A stretch of DNA of 8,670 nt, taken from the NCBI GenBank assembly GCA_030829765.1, contig JAUROO010000021.1:1-8670 (forward strand), in the 5' to 3' direction. The translations under genes and the position numbers were made by a program. This document shows positions 5,859 to 8,670 of the stretch, in pieces (the stretch's first letter is position 1; each line of letters starts with the position of its first letter). Source of the stretch: Miltoncostaeales bacterium (GTDB taxonomy: Bacteria; Actinomycetota; Thermoleophilia; Miltoncostaeales; Miltoncostaeaceae). The notes beneath the pieces are model-generated. The model was not told where the DNA came from and ran no database searches. It saw nothing but the letters and a program-made list of their open reading frames with translations.

Positions 5859-7690
5859 ACCGGCGCCTCGATGATCTCGTACAGGGTGGTGCGCCGGGCC
5901 GGCGTGCGCCCGTGCGCGCGGATGACGGCCTCCAGTTCATCAGCCGTCACCTCCTCGCCGTGCGAGGCACCCGACGAGCGGCTGATGCTCTCGTTCATGA
6001 GGGTGCCGCCCATGTCGTTGCAGCCGGCGTTCAGCAGGTTGGCCCCGCCCTCCAGGCCCAGCTTCACCCACGAGGCCTGGATATTCGGGATGAGGCCGTC
6101 GAACGCAATGCGCGCGACCGCGTGCACCAGCACCACCTCGTCCCATGTGGGGCCGGGCCGTGAGCGCCCCTGGATGAAGATGGGCGAGGCCATGTGGACG
6201 AAGGGCAGCGGGATGAACTCGGTGAACCCGCCGGTGCGCCGCTGGATCTCGCGCAGCACCTCGTAGTGGTTGGCCCACGACACCGGGCCGTCGATGTGGC
6301 CGCACATGATGGTGCTGGTGGCCCGGATGCCGATCTCGTGCGCGGCGATCATCACCTCGGCCCATTCGGCCGTGCGGATCTTGTCCGGGCACAGGTGCTC
6401 GCGCACGTCGTCGTCGAGGATCTCGGCAGCCGTGCCGGGCAGCGACCCCAGGCCCGAGTCGCTCAGGCGCTCCAGGTACTCGCGCACCGGCACGCCCAGC
6501 GTGTGCGCCCCCTGCCATACCTCGAGCGGGGTGAAGGCGTGCACGTGCATCCCCGGCAGCGAACCCTTGATGCTCTCCAGCACCGACGCGTAGAAGTCGC
6601 CCGTGAAGTCGGGGTGGATGCCGCCCACCAGGCACACCTCGGTGGCGCCCTTGTCCCAGGCCTCCTGCGAGCGCGTGACCACCTCGTCCAGGTCCATGCG
6701 GTACGGCGTCTCGCGCGCGTTGTAGCTCTTGGGCCCACGCGAGAAGCCGCAGAAGCCGCACCGGAAGTAGCACTGGTTGGTGTAGTTGATGTTGCGGTTG
6801 ACGACGTAGGTGACCACGTCACCATTGGCGCGGCGGCGCAGCTCGTCGGCCACGTGGGCGATGACGTCCACCTCGGCGCCGCGCGCGCGGAACATGCGCT
6901 CCATCTCGGCGACGGTCGGCAGGGTGCCCGCGAGGGATCGCTCGAGGATCCCTGCGAGGTCGGGCGGCACCTGGTCCAGGCCGCGCACCCAGTCGCCGTC
7001 CATCCACCCGGCATCCGGCCACTCGGAGCTCATGCGGCCCTCGGGCGCGGGCGGGTGCATGTCCCTGCCCGGAGCCCAGGGGTGCCGCGGCCGCGCCGCG
7101 CCGCGGCAGTCCACCTGCTGCAGCCAGCAGGTGAATAGCGGCATGGCCACGCGGTCGCGCATGGCCTCGATGGGGGTGTCCAGCGGCAGGGCGGTGCGCT
7201 CCACCAGCACCTCGGGCAGGATGGCCTCGCGCAGCGCGGCCACGCCGTCGTCGTCCCAGCCGTCCACCACGATGTCGCGGGCGCCCCCGCGCACGGCGGC
7301 AACGGCCTCGTCGACGTCGCGCGCCTCCACCGACACCCGCACGTCGCAGGCGGGCAGGGCGGCGATCTCCACGGCCTCGGCCAATCGCGCAGGGGTGGTG
7401 CGCAGGAACGCGGCGCCCGATCGCACCACGCCGTCGAGCACGTCCGCCCGCGTTCCGTCGTGGAGCATCGTGATGCGGATGCCGTCCACGCCGTCGGCGG
7501 CGAGCGCGATGGCCTCGTCCCACGAGGTGACGAACGCGGCGCATGCGCGGTCGGGCGCGCCGGATGCCACCGGCAGGATGCGCGCGGCCACCGCGGTCCC
7601 CACGGATGCCTCGTCCCAGTGGGCGCGCTCCCGGGCGGTGCCGCCATCCGCGCGGTCGTCGCCAAGGCGAAGGAGGCTGACGCGGTCCAT
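5855..7690 (-). CDS. cofH: CofH (FO synthase subunit 2) with a novel N-terminal domain
   Basis: The 611-residue frame has two parts. Residues 220-611 are a full CofH, the radical SAM enzyme that joins tyrosine-derived 4-hydroxybenzyl to 5-amino-6-ribitylaminouracil. It shows VVNRNINYTNQCYFRCGFC with the cluster ligands Cys307, Cys311 and Cys314, then EVCLVGGIHPDF, HVHAFTPLEV, GHIDGPVSWANH, EFIPLPFVHM, and NDMGGTLMNESISRSSGASHGE near the end. Residues 1-219 are unrecognised. They alternate predicted strands and helices (AAFVTS, DGIRITM, AAFLRTTP, DVRVSVEA, RDIVVDGW, EVLVERTA), like part of a TIM barrel, and end in a Pro/Arg-rich linker (199-219). The first ATG overlaps the cofG stop (TGATG) and has a good GGAGGT site. 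In fused FbiC proteins the CofG-CofH linker is only a few dozen residues. The fusion could be real or could also yield free CofH from Met220. Confidence 0.9.
   Translation of the reverse strand: MDRVSLLRLGDDRADGGTARERAHWDEASVGTAVAARILPVASGAPDRACAAFVTSWDEAIALAADGVDGIRITMLHDGTRADVLDGVVRSGAAFLRTTPARLAEAVEIAALPACDVRVSVEARDVDEAVAAVRGGARDIVVDGWDDDGVAALREAILPEVLVERTALPLDTPIEAMRDRVAMPLFTCWLQQVDCRGAARPRHPWAPGRDMHPPAPEGRMSSEWPDAGWMDGDWVRGLDQVPPDLAGILERSLAGTLPTVAEMERMFRARGAEVDVIAHVADELRRRANGDVVTYVVNRNINYTNQCYFRCGFCGFSRGPKSYNARETPYRMDLDEVVTRSQEAWDKGATEVCLVGGIHPDFTGDFYASVLESIKGSLPGMHVHAFTPLEVWQGAHTLGVPVREYLERLSDSGLGSLPGTAAEILDDDVREHLCPDKIRTAEWAEVMIAAHEIGIRATSTIMCGHIDGPVSWANHYEVLREIQRRTGGFTEFIPLPFVHMASPIFIQGRSRPGPTWDEVVLVHAVARIAFDGLIPNIQASWVKLGLEGGANLLNAGCNDMGGTLMNESISRSSGASHGEEVTADELEAVIRAHGRTPARRTTLYEIIEAPV
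7031..7039 (-). other. Possible internal start giving free CofH (Met220)
   Basis: ATG at 7033-7031, preceded by GAGGGCCGC, would give a 392-residue protein beginning MSSEWPDAGW, a normal CofH length. The purine site is close to the codon (about 4 nt from AGGG), so initiation here would be modest. It sits exactly after the Pro-rich linker. Confidence 0.3.
7085..7133 (-). repeat. Two inverted repeats just before the CofH part
   Basis: On the minus strand CACCTGCTG-GCTG-CAGCAGGTG (7133-7112) is a perfect 9-bp stem with a 4-nt loop. It is followed at 7106-7085 by a GC-only segment bounded by CCGCGG on both sides, which can also fold. Both are inside the coding frame (around TCWLQQV and the start of the linker), about 50-100 nt before the internal ATG at 7033. 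Confidence 0.55.
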
Positions 7691-8670
7691 CAGGCGGCCA
7701 CCTCCAGCGCCTGGCTGCGGGGGCAGCCGGCATCATCGGCCAGCGCCCTCACGTACGGCATGACACCCGGGTCCACCCATTCGGGATCAAGCGCGTACTC
7801 GGGGTACACGGTGAGCCGTTCGCGCAGCGGGTACCCGGCCTCGGCGCACATGCCGGCCATCAGGTCGAGGTCCGGCCATGGCCGCTCGGGGTTGATGAAG
7901 TCGGGCGTCACCGGCGACACGCCGCCCCAGTCGTTGATGCCGGTGAGCAGCAGCGGACCGTAGTCCGCGGACAGGTTGGGCGGTGCCTGGATATTCATGT
8001 CGGGCCCCAGCACCAGCCGTGAGATGGCGCATGTGGTCATCAGGTCGATGAGCCCCGGCTCGCCGGCGTCGGCCATCGGGGTCTCGGGCTTCGCCCGGAA
8101 GTTCTGGACGATCACCTCCTGGATGTGCCCGTACTCGTCGTGCAGGTCGCGGATGGCCAGCAGGGCGTCGATGCGCTCATCCCCGGTCTCGCCCAAGCCG
8201 ATCAGGATGCCCGTGGTGAAGGGGATCCGCAGCTTCCCAGCGCGTCGGATCATCGCGAGGCGGGTGCGCGGCTTCTTGTCCGGGGCGTGCTCGTGGGGGC
8301 CACCCGGCGCGCACAGGCGCTCGGACGTGCTCTCCAGCATGATCCCCTGGCTGGGAGACACCTCACGCAACTCCCGCAGCTCGCGCTCGCTCATGATGCC
8401 GGCGTTGGGGTGGGGCAGGAGGTCGTACTCCTCCATCACCATCCGGCACATGGCCACCAGGTACGACTGCGTGCTTTCGTGCCCGAACCCGCGCAGGATG
8501 TCGCGGTACTTCGGCCACCGCACCTCGGGCCGGTCGCCGATGCAGAAGAGGGCCTCCTTGCATCCCAGGTCCCGGGCCTGCTCGGCCATCGCGCGGACCT
8601 CATCGGGCGTGAGCGTCTTCGCCCGGGGGCTGTCCTCGTCCACCGCGAAGGTGCAGTACGAGCACGTATC
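7690..8670 (-). CDS. cofG: CofG: FO synthase subunit 1 (5' end beyond window)
   Basis: CofG is the radical SAM enzyme that closes the deazaflavin ring of FO from the CofH product, releasing ammonia. The frame is open through the right edge, and 326 C-terminal codons are visible. The first read DTCSYCTFAV, giving the last two cysteines of the CxxxCxYC cluster motif (codons at 8664-8662 and 8655-8653); the first Cys lies just outside. A GTG at 8643 is therefore internal and not the start. Further motifs are MLESTSERL, IPFTTGILIGLGETGDER, HIQEVIVQNFRAKPETPM, MNIQAPPNL and GINDWGGVSPVTPDFINP, all typical of CofG and of the N-terminal half of FbiC. Probably some 40-60 residues are missing. The stop overlaps the next ATG by one base. 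Its promoter is outside the window. Confidence 0.95.
   Translation of the reverse strand, partial: DTCSYCTFAVDEDSPRAKTLTPDEVRAMAEQARDLGCKEALFCIGDRPEVRWPKYRDILRGFGHESTQSYLVAMCRMVMEEYDLLPHPNAGIMSERELRELREVSPSQGIMLESTSERLCAPGGPHEHAPDKKPRTRLAMIRRAGKLRIPFTTGILIGLGETGDERIDALLAIRDLHDEYGHIQEVIVQNFRAKPETPMADAGEPGLIDLMTTCAISRLVLGPDMNIQAPPNLSADYGPLLLTGINDWGGVSPVTPDFINPERPWPDLDLMAGMCAEAGYPLRERLTVYPEYALDPEWVDPGVMPYVRALADDAGCPRSQALEVAA
7700..7705 (-). promoter_or_regulatory. Ribosome binding site of the CofH fusion gene
   Basis: GGAGGT on the minus strand ends 9 nt before the ATG at 7690. It lies inside the last codons of cofG. This is the best-formed Shine-Dalgarno at an annotated start in the window and supports translation beginning at the novel N-terminal domain. 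Confidence 0.7.

Noticed and set aside
5825..5880. Bidirectional terminator at the convergent junction
   Set aside because: Only imperfect GC arms are present, with no T-run on either strand, and the coding frames overlap.
6194..7138. 314-codon plus-strand frame opposite cofH
   Set aside because: It is antisense to the CofH radical SAM domain with its cluster cysteines, and its composition is typical of a shadow frame.
7030..7665. 211-codon minus-strand frame ending exactly at the internal cofH ATG (ATGA)
   Set aside because: The ATGA overlap looked attractive as a separate gene, but the product is rich in Arg, Pro, Ser, Trp and Cys without pattern. The other frame has normal composition and GC3 bias.
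8641..8643. GTG as the start of cofG
   Set aside because: The codons upstream of it encode DTCSYCTFA, part of the essential radical SAM cysteine motif, so the real start is beyond the window.

Overview
The window is a compact, very GC-rich segment with strongly G/C-ending codons, GTG starts and start/stop overlaps. It carries what looks like a complete set of coenzyme F420 biosynthesis genes. These traits, plus an FprA-type ferredoxin-NADP reductase, suggest an actinobacterial lineage. Separate cofG and cofH genes and a cofE without the FbiB C-terminal domain argue against a typical Mycobacterium or Streptomyces and fit a deep-branching group such as Thermoleophilia or a relative. Chloroflexota cannot be excluded from sequence alone.

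Layout: (1) 1-782, minus strand: an acetoacetate decarboxylase-family protein whose 3' end runs off the left edge. (2) 783-1168: a divergent intergenic region with one AT-rich patch, a 13-bp tandem repeat and a stem-loop structure around a strong Shine-Dalgarno-like sequence. (3) 1169-5858, plus strand, tightly packed: an EamA-family transporter, cofD, cofC, cofE and an FprA-like ferredoxin/adrenodoxin-NADP reductase. cofD to the reductase are joined by overlapping or abutting stop and start codons. (4) 5855-8670, minus strand, convergent: cofG (5' end off the right edge) followed by a fused gene with an unrecognised domain of about 200 residues ahead of a complete CofH radical SAM enzyme.

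The genes work as one pathway. CofH and CofG make the deazaflavin FO from tyrosine and 5-amino-6-ribitylaminouracil. CofC activates a three-carbon phospho-acid with GTP. CofD transfers that unit to FO, giving F420-0 or dehydro-F420-0. CofE adds the glutamate tail. The reductase in the same operon may supply or take up electrons for this chemistry, but its partner is not shown.

The least explained element is the 219-residue N-terminal extension of CofH. It is in frame, has normal coding character and a repeated beta-alpha pattern like part of a TIM barrel, and resembles nothing I can name. The second open point is the missing dehydro-F420-0 reductase domain, which an actinobacterial phosphoenolpyruvate-type pathway would need.
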